Below are positions 54,395 to 64,000 of a stretch of 64,000 nucleotides of DNA, piece after piece. Numbering within the stretch: the stretch's first letter is position 1; each line of letters opens with the position of its first letter. Source of the stretch: Dokdonella sp. (lineage in GTDB: Bacteria > Pseudomonadota > Gammaproteobacteria > Xanthomonadales > Rhodanobacteraceae); the NCBI GenBank assembly GCA_023228465.1, contig JALOBC010000015.1:1-64000 (forward strand), written 5' to 3'. The notes beneath the pieces were generated by a model that had not been told where the DNA came from, made no database searches, and worked only from the letters and a program-made list of their open reading frames with translations. The translations under genes were made by a program, and so were the position numbers.

Positions 54395-57300
54395 CCCGCC
54401 TGCGCACGCCCTCGCCATCCGCCTGGACGACGTGCTGCCCCGCCAACCGGCGGCCAGCCCGACCCGCGCGCCACCGGCGACTGCGCTTGCCCTGGGCGCA
54501 GCGCAATTGGCAGCACTCGCCACGCGCGCCCGCCGGCTCGGCCTGACGCCGGCGGATCTTGGTCGCGCGGCCCTGGTGCTCACCGAGGCGCGCCTGACCG
54601 GCAACGCCCAGATCGCAACGGCCGATGGCGGCGCCCTGCCAGTGCCCGCCGCGGGCGCCCTGGATGCGTGGCTGGCCAGCACGCTCGGGGCCGACCAGGC
54701 CGCGGCGCCGCTCGCCGCGGGTGCCTGGCTGGCCGACGCGCGCGCCGCGCAGGCCGCGCTGGCCGAAACACGCTTCGCCTGGTGGCTGGACGAAGCCGGC
54801 CTGCACGGCCGCGCCCGCGATGGCGCCGACGCAGACGCCCTGCGCATCCTGGCCAGGGCCCTGGCCAATGTCCTGAGCGGCCTGGCGGATGCGTCCACCC
54901 TGGAAGAGGTGTCGGCCCTCGATGCCGCGACGCGGCAGCGCCTGTTGCACGACTGGAACGCGACCGCCGTCGCGCGCCGTCCCGACGACAGCATTCATGG
55001 CCTTTTTGCCGAGGTCGCCGCGCGCTGCCCGCAACGCATTGCCATCATCGATGGCGACACGCGCATCGACTACGCCACGCTCGCGCGCCGGGCCGACGAT
55101 ATCGCGCACGCGCTCGCCGCCCACGGCGCCGCGCCAGGCGAGGTGGTGGCCGTGCTGCTGGATCGCTCGGCCGAGGCGCTCGCCGTGCTGCTCGGCATCC
55201 TGCGTGCCGGCGCGGCCTACCTGCCACTCGATCGCAAGCATCCGGCCGAACGCCTCGCCGCCACCCTGGCCGATGCCGGCGTCCGCCTGGTGATCGCGCA
55301 GCAGGACGCTCCGGCCGCCGCGGCCTGCGCGGCAACCCGGCTGCTGGCGCTGGAGGACCTCCACGCCGCGGCTGCAGTCGGCGCACTGCCACCGCCCGTC
55401 ACCGGCGCCGCGCCTGCCTATGTGATGTACACCTCCGGCTCCACCGGCACCCCCAAGGGCGTGGTGGTGCCGCACCGCGCCGTCATCCGCCTGGTGCGCG
55501 ACGTGGACTATGTCGATTTCGGCACGGCGCCCTGCCTGCTGCACGCCGCGCCGCTGGGTTTCGATGCCGCCACCTTCGAGATCTGGGGCGCGCTGCTGAA
55601 CGGCGGCACGCTGGTCGTGCACCGCGAGTCCATCCCGACCGGCGCCGCGCTCGCCGCCACCATCGCGCACGGCGGGGTGCGCATTGCCTGGCTGACGGCG
55701 GCGCTGTTCAACGCCATCGTGGATGACGATCCGCAGCACCTGGCCGGGCTCCACCAGCTGCTGATCGGTGGCGAGGCCCTGTCCGTGCCGCACGTGCGCA
55801 AGGCGTTGTCCGCCCTGCCCGACACCACCCTCATCAACGGCTACGGCCCGACCGAGTGCACCACGTTCGCGGCCACCTACCGCATTCCGCGCGACCTTGC
55901 GGCCGATGCGCCGTCGATTCCGCTCGGCCGCCCCATCGCCAATACCCGCCTGTACGTGCTCAATGCACGCGCCGAGCTGGTGCCGCCCGGCGTGCGCGGC
56001 GAACTTTACATTGGCGGCGAGGGCGTTGCGCTGGGCTACCTGGAGCGTCCGCAACTGAACGCCGAACGCTTCCTGGCCGATCCGTACGGCACGCCCGGCG
56101 CACGCATGTACCGCAGCGGCGACCAGGTGCGCTGGCAGGAAGATGGCACGCTGGAATTCGTCGGCCGCAGCGACGGGCAGGTCAAGATCCGCGGCTTCCG
56201 CATCGAGACCGGCGAAATCGAGGCAGCCCTCAAGCGCCACCCGGCGGTGCGCGATGCCGCGGTGGTGGCGCGCGAGGATCAGCCCGGCCGCAGGCGCCTG
56301 GTGGCCTATTTCGTAGCGGCCGCGCCGGTCGAGCCGCCCGCCCTGCGCGCCGCGCTCGCGCGCCACCTGCCCGAGTTCATGGTGCCGGCGCTTTACCTGC
56401 GCCTGGACCACCTGCCGGTCACGCCAAATGGCAAGCTCGACCGCCGCGCCCTGCCCGTACCCGAGCGGCGCCGGCCGGAGCTTGCCGTCGACTTTGCGCC
56501 ACCGCGCGGCAACGCCGAACAGCGCGTCGCCGCGATTTTCGCCGACCTCACCGGCGTCGAAGCGGTCGGCCGCGACGACAACTTCTTCGAACTGGGCGGC
56601 GATTCGCTGCTCGCGCTCAAGGCAATGGCCGAAATCGATGCCGGCCCGGCACTCGGCATCGCCGACTTCTTCGCCGGACCCACCGCCGCCGGCATCGTCG
56701 CGCTGCTGGAACGCGCTGGCCCGACCGCCGCCGCCGCTGAACCCGGGCGCCCGCCCCCGGCCAACGCAAGCCAGGAACCGATCGCCATCATCGCCATGGC
56801 CGGCCGCTTCCCCGGCGCCAGCGACGTCGAGACCTTCTGGGACAACCTGTGCGCGGGCCGCGATTCGATCCGCTTCTTCGCCCCGGACGAACTCGATCCC
56901 GCCATCCCCGCCGCGCAGCGCGACGATCCCGCGTATGTGCGCGCCCGCGGCGTGCTCGAGGACGTGGCCGGGTTCGATGCCGCCTTCTTCGGCATCACTC
57001 CGCGCGAAGCGGACCTGATGGACCCGCAGCAGCGCATCTTCCTGGAGCTTTGCTGGGAATGTTGCGAGCGCGCCGGCGAGGTGCCGGGACGCGGCGCCCC
57101 GGTCGGCGTGTTCGCCGGCATGTACAACGCGACCTACTTCCAGCAGCAGGTCAGCCGTCGCCCCGACCTGGTCGCCAAGTTCGGCGCCTTCCAGGTAATG
57201 CTGGACAACGAGAAGGACTACATCGCCACGCGTGTGGCGCACAAGCTGGATTTCACCGGTCCGGCCATCAGCGTGCACACCGCCTGCTCGACCTCGCTGG

Positions 57301-60300
57301 TGGCGATCTGCCAGGCCGTGGACGCCTTGCGCGCGGGCCACTGCACGATGGCGCTGGCCGGCGGCGTGGCCGTCACCTGTCCGCCGGCCAGCGGCTACCT
57401 CTACCAGGAAGGCGGCATGCTCTCGCCCGACGGTCACACGCGCAGCTTCGCCGCCGATGCGCAGGGCACGGTGTTCAGCGACGGCGCGGCGGTGGTGCTG
57501 CTCAAGCCGCTCGCCCAGGCGTTGGCCGACGGCAACCCGGTGCATGCGCTGATCCGCGGCGGCGCCGTGAACAATGATGGCGGCGGCAAGGCCAGCTTCA
57601 CCGCTCCCAGCAGCAGCGGCCAGGCGCAGGTGATCGAGCGCGCCCTGGCTGCGGCCGGCGTGCACGCGCGCTCGATTTCCTACATCGAGACGCATGGCAC
57701 CGCCACGCCACTTGGCGACCCGATCGAGATCGAGGGGCTGACCCGCGCCTTCCGCCGCGATACCACGGCCACCGGCTTCTGTGCCATCGGCTCGGTGAAG
57801 AGCAACATCGGCCACACGGTCATCGCCGCGGGCGCGACCGGCGTCATCAAGACCGCGCTGGCGCTGGCCGAACACCGCCTGCCGCCGACGCTGCATGTCG
57901 CGGCAACGAATCCCGCCATCGACTTCGCCCAGTCGCCCTTCGTGCCCAATCGCGAGTTGCGCGCATGGACCAGCAGCGACGGCACGCCGCTGCGCGCCGG
58001 CGTCAGTTCGTTCGGTGTCGGCGGTACCAACGCGCACCTCATCTTGGAGGAAATGCCCGCGCGGCCGGCCACGCAAACCGGCGCAGGTCCGCACGTGCTG
58101 CTGCTCTCCGCGCGCACGCCGACCGCCCTCGCCGCGATCCGCGCGAACCTCGCCCGCCACCTGGCGGCGCACCCGGACAGCCATCTCGCCGATGTGGCCT
58201 GGACGCTCGCCACCGGTCGCAAGGCCTTCGCCCTGCGCAGCGCAGTGGTGGCCGCCGACGCTGCGGCTGCAGTGGCCGCCCTGGGCGCCGCGGCGGCGCC
58301 ACGCACCGCCCAGCCAGGCAGCGGCACCGTCTTCATGTTCCCCGGCCAGGGCGCGCAGTACGCCGGCATGGGTCGCGCCCTGTACGCTGCCGAACCGGTG
58401 TTCCGCGATGCGCTGGATACCTGCGCCGAGCGCCTCGCCGGCATGCTCGGCTTCGACCTGCGCGAGCGCCTGTTCGCGGACGATGCCGCGGCGCTGCGCG
58501 AAACCGCACTCACCCAGCCGGCGACCTTCGCTATCGAATATGCGCTGGCGCAGTTGTGGCTGGACGTCGGCCTGCGCCCGGACGCGCTGGTCGGACACAG
58601 CATCGGCGAGTTCGTCGCCGCGGTGCTGGCCGGGGTGATGAGCCTGGACGACGGCTTGCACCTGATCGCCCTGCGCGGACGGCTGATGCAGGCGCTGCCC
58701 GCTGGCGCGATGCTATCGGTGCGCCTGGATGCCGCGACCCTCGCCGCGCGCCTGGCGCCGCCACTCTCGCTCGCGGTCGAGAATGCGCCCGACGCCTGCG
58801 TGGTCGCCGGCCCCCTTGCCGCGGTGGAGACCCTGCGCATCGCGCTCGAGTCCGACGCCATCGCCTGCCGCAGGCTGCCCACTTCGCATGCCTTCCACTC
58901 GGCCATGATGGACCCGGTGGTCGCGCCGCTGCGCGAGGCGGTGGCCCACGTGGCGCTGGCCGCGCCGAGCATCCCGATCATCTCGACGCGCACCGGCGCA
59001 TTGCTCGGCGACGCGCAGGCGACCTCGCCCGGGCATTGGGCCGACCACGCGCGCGACTGCGTGCAGTTTGCACGCGCGCTGGCCAGCCTGCACGCGCGCG
59101 ACCCCGACGCCGTGCTGCTGGAAGTGGGGCCGCGCGCCACCCTGACCCGGCTGGCGCACCGGCAACCGGGGCGTCCGCGCGCGGCCATCGCCTCGCTCGG
59201 CGACCAGGTCGCAGACGAGGTGCTGGCCTGGCGGCAAGCCGCCGGGGCCGCCTGGTGCGCGGGCGCGGCGCTCGACTTCACGCGCCTGGACCGGCGCGCA
59301 CACCGGCAGCTGCTGCGCCTGCCCAGCTATCCCTTCGAGCATGTGCGCCACTGGATCGATGCGCCCATCGATGCGCCCGCCGATGCGGCACCCACGTCCC
59401 GGGTCGGCGCGCCGCCACCGTTGCCGATCGCCCCACCGGAAACCGCCATGTCAACCGCGCCCCCCACCCCTGCCCCGCCCGCCGCCGACCTGCGCCTGGC
59501 ACGCCTCCGCACCGAGCTGGCCGCGCTGATCGAGGACGTGGCCGGCATCGACGTGGGCGAAGCCCCGCCGCAGGCCGATTTCGTCACCCTGGGCCTGGAT
59601 TCCCTGGCCCTCACCCAGCTCGCGCTGCAGGCCAGCCGGGCCTTCGACCTCAAGCTCACGTTCCGCCAGCTGATGGAAGACCTCGATTCGCCCGAGAGGC
59701 TCGCCATGCATATCGACCAGAACCTGCCCCCCGAGGCGGCCACGCCCGGCCCGCCGACGCCTGCAAGCACCGCGCCTGCGCCTGCCGCCACGCCCACGGC
59801 AACCGTGCCAGACGCGGCCGCCACGCCCGGCGGCGCCTTGCTGCGCGAGGTCATCGCCCAGCAGATGGCCTTGATGCAGCAGCAATTGGCGCTGCTGGGC
59901 GGCGCACCCGCCACCGCACCCGTTGCCCCACCCGCGGCCGCGACGACGCCAGCGGCTGCGCCAGCGCCCGCCGCGCCGCCGGCCACACCGGTCGCTGACG
60001 AGGAAGCCGCGTTGGCACACACGCGCTACGACGTCAGCAAGGCCTTCGGCGCGATCGCGCGCATCCATTCCAGCCGCGGCGAGGCGGGGGAACGCCAGCG
60101 CCTGCGCCTGGACGCCTTCATGCGCCGCTACCTGGAGCGCACGCGCAAGTCGCGTGAGTACACCGAGCAGCATCGACCACACCTGGCCGACCCGCGGGTG
60201 GTCACCGGCTTTCGACCGCAACTCAAGGAAATCACCTACCAGATCGTGGTCGAGCGCTCGCAGGGCGCGCACCTGTGGGACCTGGACGGCAACCGGTATG

Positions 60301-61568
60301 TCGATGCCCTGAACGGATTCGGCATGAACCTGTTCGGCTGGCAACCCGATTTCGTGCTGGACGCGGTGCGCCGCCAGCTCGACCTGGGCTACGAGATCGG
60401 CCCGCAGCATCCGCTGGCCGGCGAGGTGGCGCGGCTGGTGTGCGAGCTCACCGGCTTCGAGCGCGCGGCGCTGTGCAACACCGGCTCGGAAGCGGTGATG
60501 GGCACGGTACGCATCGCGCGCACCGTGACCGGCCGCGAGACCCTGGTGATCTTCAGCGGCGCCTATCACGGCATCTTCGACGAGGTGATCGTGCGCGGCA
60601 CGCGCAAACTACATTCGGTGCCGGCCGCGCCCGGCATCCTGCGCAATACCGCCGAGCACGTGCTGGTGCTGGACTACGGCGACCCGGCGTCGCTGGACAT
60701 CATCCGCCAGCGCGCCGGCGAGATCGCCGCGGTGCTGGTCGAGCCGGTGCAGAGCCGGCGCCCGGACCTGCAACCGCGCGAGTTCCTGCAGGAACTGCGC
60801 CGCATCACGGCCGCCTCCGGCAGCCTGCTGATCTTCGACGAGGTGGTCACCGGCTTCCGCTCGCACCCGCGCGGCGCGCAGCACGTGTTCGGCGTGGATG
60901 CAGACCTCGCCTGCTATGGCAAGGTCGTCGGCGGCGGCATGCCGATCGGCGTGATCGCCGGCAAGCACGCGTACATGGACGCGCTCGACGGCGGCCAGTG
61001 GTCCTATGGCGATGATTCGGTGCCCACGGTCGGCGTCACCTACTTCGCCGGCACCTTCGTGCGCCATCCGCTCGCGCTGGCCGCCGCCCGCGCCGTGCTG
61101 GAACATCTCAAGCAGGCCGGGCCGGCGCTGCAGGAACGGCTGAACGCCCGTACCAGCGCCTTCGCCGACGAACTCAATGGCGTGTGCCGCGCGGCCGGTG
61201 CGCCGGTGGCCATCACGCACTTCGCCTCGCTCTGGCGCATCGGCTTCAGCGAAGACCACCCGCTGCAGGACCTGCTGTTCGCCATGATGCGCAGCCGTGG
61301 CATCCACATCCTCGACCATTTCCCCTGCTTCTTTACTACCGCGCACGCGGAACAGGACTACGTCGCCATCGTCAACGCGTTCCGCGATTCGCTGGCGGAA
61401 TTGCAGGCCTCGGACTTCCTGCCGCGCCGGGTGGTGGCCGCGCCCGAACTGGACGCCAGCAGGCCACCGATGCCGGGCGCCCGGATCGGCCGTGACGCCG
61501 ACGGCAACCCGGCCTGGTTCGTGCCCAATCCCGACCAGCCCGGCAAGTTCCAGAGGATCGGGGCATGA
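54381..61568 (+). CDS. Hybrid NRPS-PKS synthetase: A-T-KS-AT-T-aminotransferase
   Basis: A 2395-residue assembly-line protein. Residues 1-190 are a degenerate condensation-like stub without HHxxxDG. The A domain (about 195-690) has [11 protein letters not shown] and NGYGPTE, with pocket residues D-A-F-W-L-G-G-T-F-K, a valine code. Carrier protein 1 has GGDSL (Ser742). KS (799-1225) has the full triad Cys969, His1105, His1145. AT (1317-1610) has GHSIGE (Ser1407) and HAFH (1503-1506), the malonyl type. Carrier protein 2 has GLDSL (Ser1741). An Ala/Pro linker precedes a class III aminotransferase (about 1880-2370) with PLP Lys2181 in [13 protein letters not shown]. There is no KR, DH or ER. The order resembles MycA/ItuA and McyE. 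The start may instead be an ATG at 54258. Its stop overlaps the next ATG by 4 bases. Confidence 0.95.
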   Translation: MTRCDPPAHALAIRLDDVLPRQPAASPTRAPPATALALGAAQLAALATRARRLGLTPADLGRAALVLTEARLTGNAQIATADGGALPVPAAGALDAWLASTLGADQAAAPLAAGAWLADARAAQAALAETRFAWWLDEAGLHGRARDGADADALRILARALANVLSGLADASTLEEVSALDAATRQRLLHDWNATAVARRPDDSIHGLFAEVAARCPQRIAIIDGDTRIDYATLARRADDIAHALAAHGAAPGEVVAVLLDRSAEALAVLLGILRAGAAYLPLDRKHPAERLAATLADAGVRLVIAQQDAPAAAACAATRLLALEDLHAAAAVGALPPPVTGAAPAYVMYTSGSTGTPKGVVVPHRAVIRLVRDVDYVDFGTAPCLLHAAPLGFDAATFEIWGALLNGGTLVVHRESIPTGAALAATIAHGGVRIAWLTAALFNAIVDDDPQHLAGLHQLLIGGEALSVPHVRKALSALPDTTLINGYGPTECTTFAATYRIPRDLAADAPSIPLGRPIANTRLYVLNARAELVPPGVRGELYIGGEGVALGYLERPQLNAERFLADPYGTPGARMYRSGDQVRWQEDGTLEFVGRSDGQVKIRGFRIETGEIEAALKRHPAVRDAAVVAREDQPGRRRLVAYFVAAAPVEPPALRAALARHLPEFMVPALYLRLDHLPVTPNGKLDRRALPVPERRRPELAVDFAPPRGNAEQRVAAIFADLTGVEAVGRDDNFFELGGDSLLALKAMAEIDAGPALGIADFFAGPTAAGIVALLERAGPTAAAAEPGRPPPANASQEPIAIIAMAGRFPGASDVETFWDNLCAGRDSIRFFAPDELDPAIPAAQRDDPAYVRARGVLEDVAGFDAAFFGITPREADLMDPQQRIFLELCWECCERAGEVPGRGAPVGVFAGMYNATYFQQQVSRRPDLVAKFGAFQVMLDNEKDYIATRVAHKLDFTGPAISVHTACSTSLVAICQAVDALRAGHCTMALAGGVAVTCPPASGYLYQEGGMLSPDGHTRSFAADAQGTVFSDGAAVVLLKPLAQALADGNPVHALIRGGAVNNDGGGKASFTAPSSSGQAQVIERALAAAGVHARSISYIETHGTATPLGDPIEIEGLTRAFRRDTTATGFCAIGSVKSNIGHTVIAAGATGVIKTALALAEHRLPPTLHVAATNPAIDFAQSPFVPNRELRAWTSSDGTPLRAGVSSFGVGGTNAHLILEEMPARPATQTGAGPHVLLLSARTPTALAAIRANLARHLAAHPDSHLADVAWTLATGRKAFALRSAVVAADAAAAVAALGAAAAPRTAQPGSGTVFMFPGQGAQYAGMGRALYAAEPVFRDALDTCAERLAGMLGFDLRERLFADDAAALRETALTQPATFAIEYALAQLWLDVGLRPDALVGHSIGEFVAAVLAGVMSLDDGLHLIALRGRLMQALPAGAMLSVRLDAATLAARLAPPLSLAVENAPDACVVAGPLAAVETLRIALESDAIACRRLPTSHAFHSAMMDPVVAPLREAVAHVALAAPSIPIISTRTGALLGDAQATSPGHWADHARDCVQFARALASLHARDPDAVLLEVGPRATLTRLAHRQPGRPRAAIASLGDQVADEVLAWRQAAGAAWCAGAALDFTRLDRRAHRQLLRLPSYPFEHVRHWIDAPIDAPADAAPTSRVGAPPPLPIAPPETAMSTAPPTPAPPAADLRLARLRTELAALIEDVAGIDVGEAPPQADFVTLGLDSLALTQLALQASRAFDLKLTFRQLMEDLDSPERLAMHIDQNLPPEAATPGPPTPASTAPAPAATPTATVPDAAATPGGALLREVIAQQMALMQQQLALLGGAPATAPVAPPAAATTPAAAPAPAAPPATPVADEEAALAHTRYDVSKAFGAIARIHSSRGEAGERQRLRLDAFMRRYLERTRKSREYTEQHRPHLADPRVVTGFRPQLKEITYQIVVERSQGAHLWDLDGNRYVDALNGFGMNLFGWQPDFVLDAVRRQLDLGYEIGPQHPLAGEVARLVCELTGFERAALCNTGSEAVMGTVRIARTVTGRETLVIFSGAYHGIFDEVIVRGTRKLHSVPAAPGILRNTAEHVLVLDYGDPASLDIIRQRAGEIAAVLVEPVQSRRPDLQPREFLQELRRITAASGSLLIFDEVVTGFRSHPRGAQHVFGVDADLACYGKVVGGGMPIGVIAGKHAYMDALDGGQWSYGDDSVPTVGVTYFAGTFVRHPLALAAARAVLEHLKQAGPALQERLNARTSAFADELNGVCRAAGAPVAITHFASLWRIGFSEDHPLQDLLFAMMRSRGIHILDHFPCFFTTAHAEQDYVAIVNAFRDSLAELQASDFLPRRVVAAPELDASRPPMPGARIGRDADGNPAWFVPNPDQPGKFQRIGA

Positions 61569-64000
61569 ATGTACGCACGGAAGATCACCTGGTCGAAGTC
61601 GACTACGACCCGTTTGCCCAGGCGCCGCTGGCGCGGGTGGTGCCCTCCACCGAGGCGCAGCGGGAAATCTGGCTTGCCGCCAGCCTCGCAGCGGAGGCGT
61701 CGCTGGCCTACAACGAGTCGGCCACTCTGCACCTGCACGGCGCACTCGATGCGGCTGCGCTGCAGGCTGCGCTCACCACGCTGGTGGAACGCCACGAGGC
61801 CCTGCGTGCCACCGTCAGCGCGGATGGCCAACACCTGTGCATCGCCGAACCTGCGGCCTGCACCCTGACCATGCACGATCTTGCCGCGCTCGCGCCCGAC
61901 GCGCGCGAAGACGCCATCGCCGACACCCTGCAGCGCGCGGTCGCGACCCCGTTCGACCTCGAACGCGGCCCGCTGTTCGCTGCCGAACTGCTGCGCCTGG
62001 GCGCCGATGAACACATCCTGCTGCTCAATGCCCATCACATCATCTGCGATGGCTGGTCCTTCGGTGTGATCGTGCGCGAACTGGCGGCACTGTATGCCGC
62101 AGCGCACGAACGGCGCGCCGCAGCGCTGCCACCTGCCGATTCCTTTGCCGGCTTCGCGCTGGCCGCCAGCGCCGCATCCGCCACGACGCAGGCGCACGAA
62201 GACTACTGGCTGGCCCGCTTCAGCCCCCCGCCTGCGCCCCTGGAGCTGCCCCTGGATCGACCCCGCCCGCGGCAGCGCAATTTCGCCTCGCGGCGCATCG
62301 ATCACCACCTGGATGCGCCCCTGGTGACCCGCCTGCGCGCCGCCGGTGCCAGTCAGGGCGCCAGCCTGTATGCGGTCCTGCTGACCGCCTTCGGCACCTT
62401 GCTGCAGCGCCTGAGCGGCCAGGACGACCTGGTGGTCGGCGTGCCGGCCGCCGGACAGGCGACCAGCGGCGCGCGCGCACTGGTCGGCCATGCCGTCAAC
62501 GTGCTGCCGCTGCGCATGCGAGCGCAAGCGGCGATGCCCTTCGAGGCCCTGCTGCGCGAGGTGCGCGCGGATCTGCTGGATGCCTTCGACCACCCGCAGT
62601 ACACCTTCGGCACCCTGCTGCAACGGCTGGCCCTGCCGCGCGACCCCACGCGCCTGCCCCTGGTCGGCGTGCTGTTCAACCTGGATCAGGCCCTCGAACC
62701 GGGCAGCATCGACTTTGGCGGCCTCGACTTCGAGTTCGCCGGCGTGCCGCGCAGCCACGAGAACTTCGAACTGTTCATCAACGCGGTGCAGGCCGGCGGT
62801 GGCCTGCGCCTGGAATGCCAGTACAACACCGATCTTTTCGATGCCGCCACCATCGAGCGCTGGCTGGATGCCTACGCCACCCTGCTCGACGCACTGGTGG
62901 CGAACCCCCGGCAGACCCTGGCCGCCCTGCCCATCCTGTCGCCCCGCGAGCGTGCCGCGCTGGCCGCGCTGCAACCGGCACCGGCCCCGCGCGCGGCGGG
63001 CCGGCGCGTGGAGGCGCTGGTGTTTGCCCAGGCACGCCGCACGCCCGAACGCGTTGCCCTGCGCTGCGGCGGGCAGACCTGGACCTATGCCCAGCTCGCC
63101 GCGCGCGCCCGCGGCATCGCCGCGGCGCTTGGCGCCCGCGGCATCGGCGCCGGCGCCCTGGTCGGCATTGCCCTGGAGCGCGATCCCGACCTCGTCGCCG
63201 CCACGCTCGGCGTGCTCGCAGCCGGTGCCGGCTACGTGCCGCTCGATCCGGCCTTCCCCGCCGACCGGCTCGCCTACATGGCCACGGATGCGCAGCTCGC
63301 GCTGCTGCTGGCCGGGCCGCCGACCGCTGGCCGCTTCGACTGGCCGGCCGCACGCACCCTGCTGCTCGATGACCCGGCCATCCCGGCGGACGCGCCCGAC
63401 CTGCCACCGGCCCAGGGCGACGACGCCATCGCCTACGTCATCTACACGTCCGGTTCGACCGGCAAGCCCAAGGGCGTGTGCGTGCCGCAGGCAGCGGTCG
63501 TCAACTTCCTCCTTGCCATGCAGAGCGCGCCCGGCATCCAGCCGGACGACCGCCTGCTGGCGGTGACCACGCTGTCCTTCGACATCGCGGTGCTGGAACT
63601 CTTCCTGCCGCTCACCTGCGGGGCCACCGTGGTGCTGGCCAGCCACGGCGAAGCGCTGGACGGGCATGCGCTCGGCGCGCTGATCGAACGCCACGCGGTG
63701 ACCCTCATGCAGGCCACGCCGGCCAGCTGGCGCCTGCTGCTGGAAGCGGGCTGGCCGGGACGCGCGGGCCTGCGCGCCGTGTGCGGCGGCGAACCCCTGC
63801 CGCGCGACCTGGCCGAGGCCCTGCTGCAGCGCTGCGCTGCCCTGTGGAACCTGTACGGCCCCACCGAGACCACGGTCTGGTCGACCGCCTGGCGGGTGGA
63901 GGCGCCACAACGCGGCATCCGCATCGGCCGGCCGATCGACAACACCACGGTGTGGGTCCTCGATGCGCTGGATCAGCCCTGTCCGATCGGCGTGGCCGGC
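61565..64000 (+). CDS. Nonribosomal peptide synthetase: C-A..., partial at the window edge
   Basis: The first 812 residues of an NRPS that continues beyond the window. The condensation domain (about 25-450) begins [20 protein letters not shown] and has an intact HHIICDG (157-163). Its sequence ([38 protein letters not shown]) is the type that accepts polyketide or beta-amino acyl donors. The A domain (from about 475) has [11 protein letters not shown] (627-637) and [11 protein letters not shown]. Readable pocket residues are D-I-L-Q-V-G-L-V-W, nearest in my memory to glycine-type codes (D-I-L-Q-L-G-L-I-W-K), but this is weak. The ATG overlaps the previous stop codon by 4 bases (ATGA). Confidence 0.95.
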   Translation, partial: MNVRTEDHLVEVDYDPFAQAPLARVVPSTEAQREIWLAASLAAEASLAYNESATLHLHGALDAAALQAALTTLVERHEALRATVSADGQHLCIAEPAACTLTMHDLAALAPDAREDAIADTLQRAVATPFDLERGPLFAAELLRLGADEHILLLNAHHIICDGWSFGVIVRELAALYAAAHERRAAALPPADSFAGFALAASAASATTQAHEDYWLARFSPPPAPLELPLDRPRPRQRNFASRRIDHHLDAPLVTRLRAAGASQGASLYAVLLTAFGTLLQRLSGQDDLVVGVPAAGQATSGARALVGHAVNVLPLRMRAQAAMPFEALLREVRADLLDAFDHPQYTFGTLLQRLALPRDPTRLPLVGVLFNLDQALEPGSIDFGGLDFEFAGVPRSHENFELFINAVQAGGGLRLECQYNTDLFDAATIERWLDAYATLLDALVANPRQTLAALPILSPRERAALAALQPAPAPRAAGRRVEALVFAQARRTPERVALRCGGQTWTYAQLAARARGIAAALGARGIGAGALVGIALERDPDLVAATLGVLAAGAGYVPLDPAFPADRLAYMATDAQLALLLAGPPTAGRFDWPAARTLLLDDPAIPADAPDLPPAQGDDAIAYVIYTSGSTGKPKGVCVPQAAVVNFLLAMQSAPGIQPDDRLLAVTTLSFDIAVLELFLPLTCGATVVLASHGEALDGHALGALIERHAVTLMQATPASWRLLLEAGWPGRAGLRAVCGGEPLPRDLAEALLQRCAALWNLYGPTETTVWSTAWRVEAPQRGIRIGRPIDNTTVWVLDALDQPCPIGVAG

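Noticed and set aside
54267-58661. A 1464-codon open frame on the minus strand opposite the synthetase
   Set aside because: It is the mirror of a GC-rich coding frame, has Arg/Gly/Ala/His-rich composition without motifs, and the plus strand has unambiguous NRPS-PKS domains.

Overview
The window is a high-GC bacterial chromosome segment (roughly two thirds G+C by eye). It most resembles a gammaproteobacterium of the order Lysobacterales/Xanthomonadales, perhaps Rhodanobacteraceae. The pointers are a compact hisGDCBHAF(IE) operon with bifunctional HisB and HisIE, preceded by a TrpR-type regulator; the gene order atpIBEFHAGDC followed by glmU; and Tat-linked TldD proteins. The taxonomic call is inference from gene content only. 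No tRNA, rRNA or CRISPR array was seen.

Layout. 0-3.3 kb: beta-CASP metallo-hydrolase, secreted S1/P1 nuclease, small outer-membrane barrel. 3.4-9.7 kb: secreted M23-type protein, K+-independent proton-pumping pyrophosphatase, two membrane proteins, exported dienelactone hydrolase. 9.8-12.5 kb: BaiN/HI0933-type flavoprotein and DbpA helicase. 12.5-20.1 kb: the complete histidine operon, reading leftwards under a TrpR-family repressor whose promoter carries a 24-bp near-palindrome. 20.3-27.2 kb: a leftward five-gene MoxR / DUF58 / BatA-like / DUF4175-like / membrane-protein operon. 27.5-32.5 kb: a secreted BNR-type protein, then a DUF4159 protein, a TldE-like protein and a TldD protease, two of which carry Tat signals. 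32.8-33.8 kb: QueD and a phasin. 34.0-41.8 kb: the whole F1Fo ATP synthase operon, with repeats in several of its gaps. 41.8-50.0 kb: an accessory block between atpC and glmU (GT-C-like membrane protein, tandem secreted paralogues, IS30 remnant, M28 peptidase, FG-GAP protein, TPR-sulfotransferase). 50.2-54.1 kb: glmU, a TviB/WbpO-type UDP-sugar dehydrogenase and a cupin-like protein. 54.2-64.0 kb: the start of a hybrid NRPS-PKS gene cluster that runs off the right edge.

The most interesting system is the assembly line at the right end. The first protein reads A-T-KS-AT-T-aminotransferase. Its adenylation pocket can be read as D-A-F-W-L-G-G-T-F-K, a valine signature, and its AT carries the malonyl-type HAFH motif. 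There is no ketoreductase, so the expected intermediate is a valine-derived beta-keto acid that is transaminated rather than reduced: a 3,4-diamino-5-methylhexanoyl unit, the amino analogue of a statine. The next protein begins with a hybrid-type condensation domain and a second A domain. A 51-codon ORF with a strong ribosome-binding site overlaps the start of the first synthetase.

Functional links. HisG to HisIE make histidine from PRPP and ATP. GlmU makes UDP-GlcNAc, a possible substrate for the adjacent nucleotide-sugar dehydrogenase. The MoxR/DUF58/BatA set looks like a membrane-associated AAA+/VWA-type system. The membrane pyrophosphatase and ATP synthase both act on the proton gradient. 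Several secreted proteins of unknown function share a short motif of the form D-x-I-[FL]-x-x-[GS]-F-[ED].
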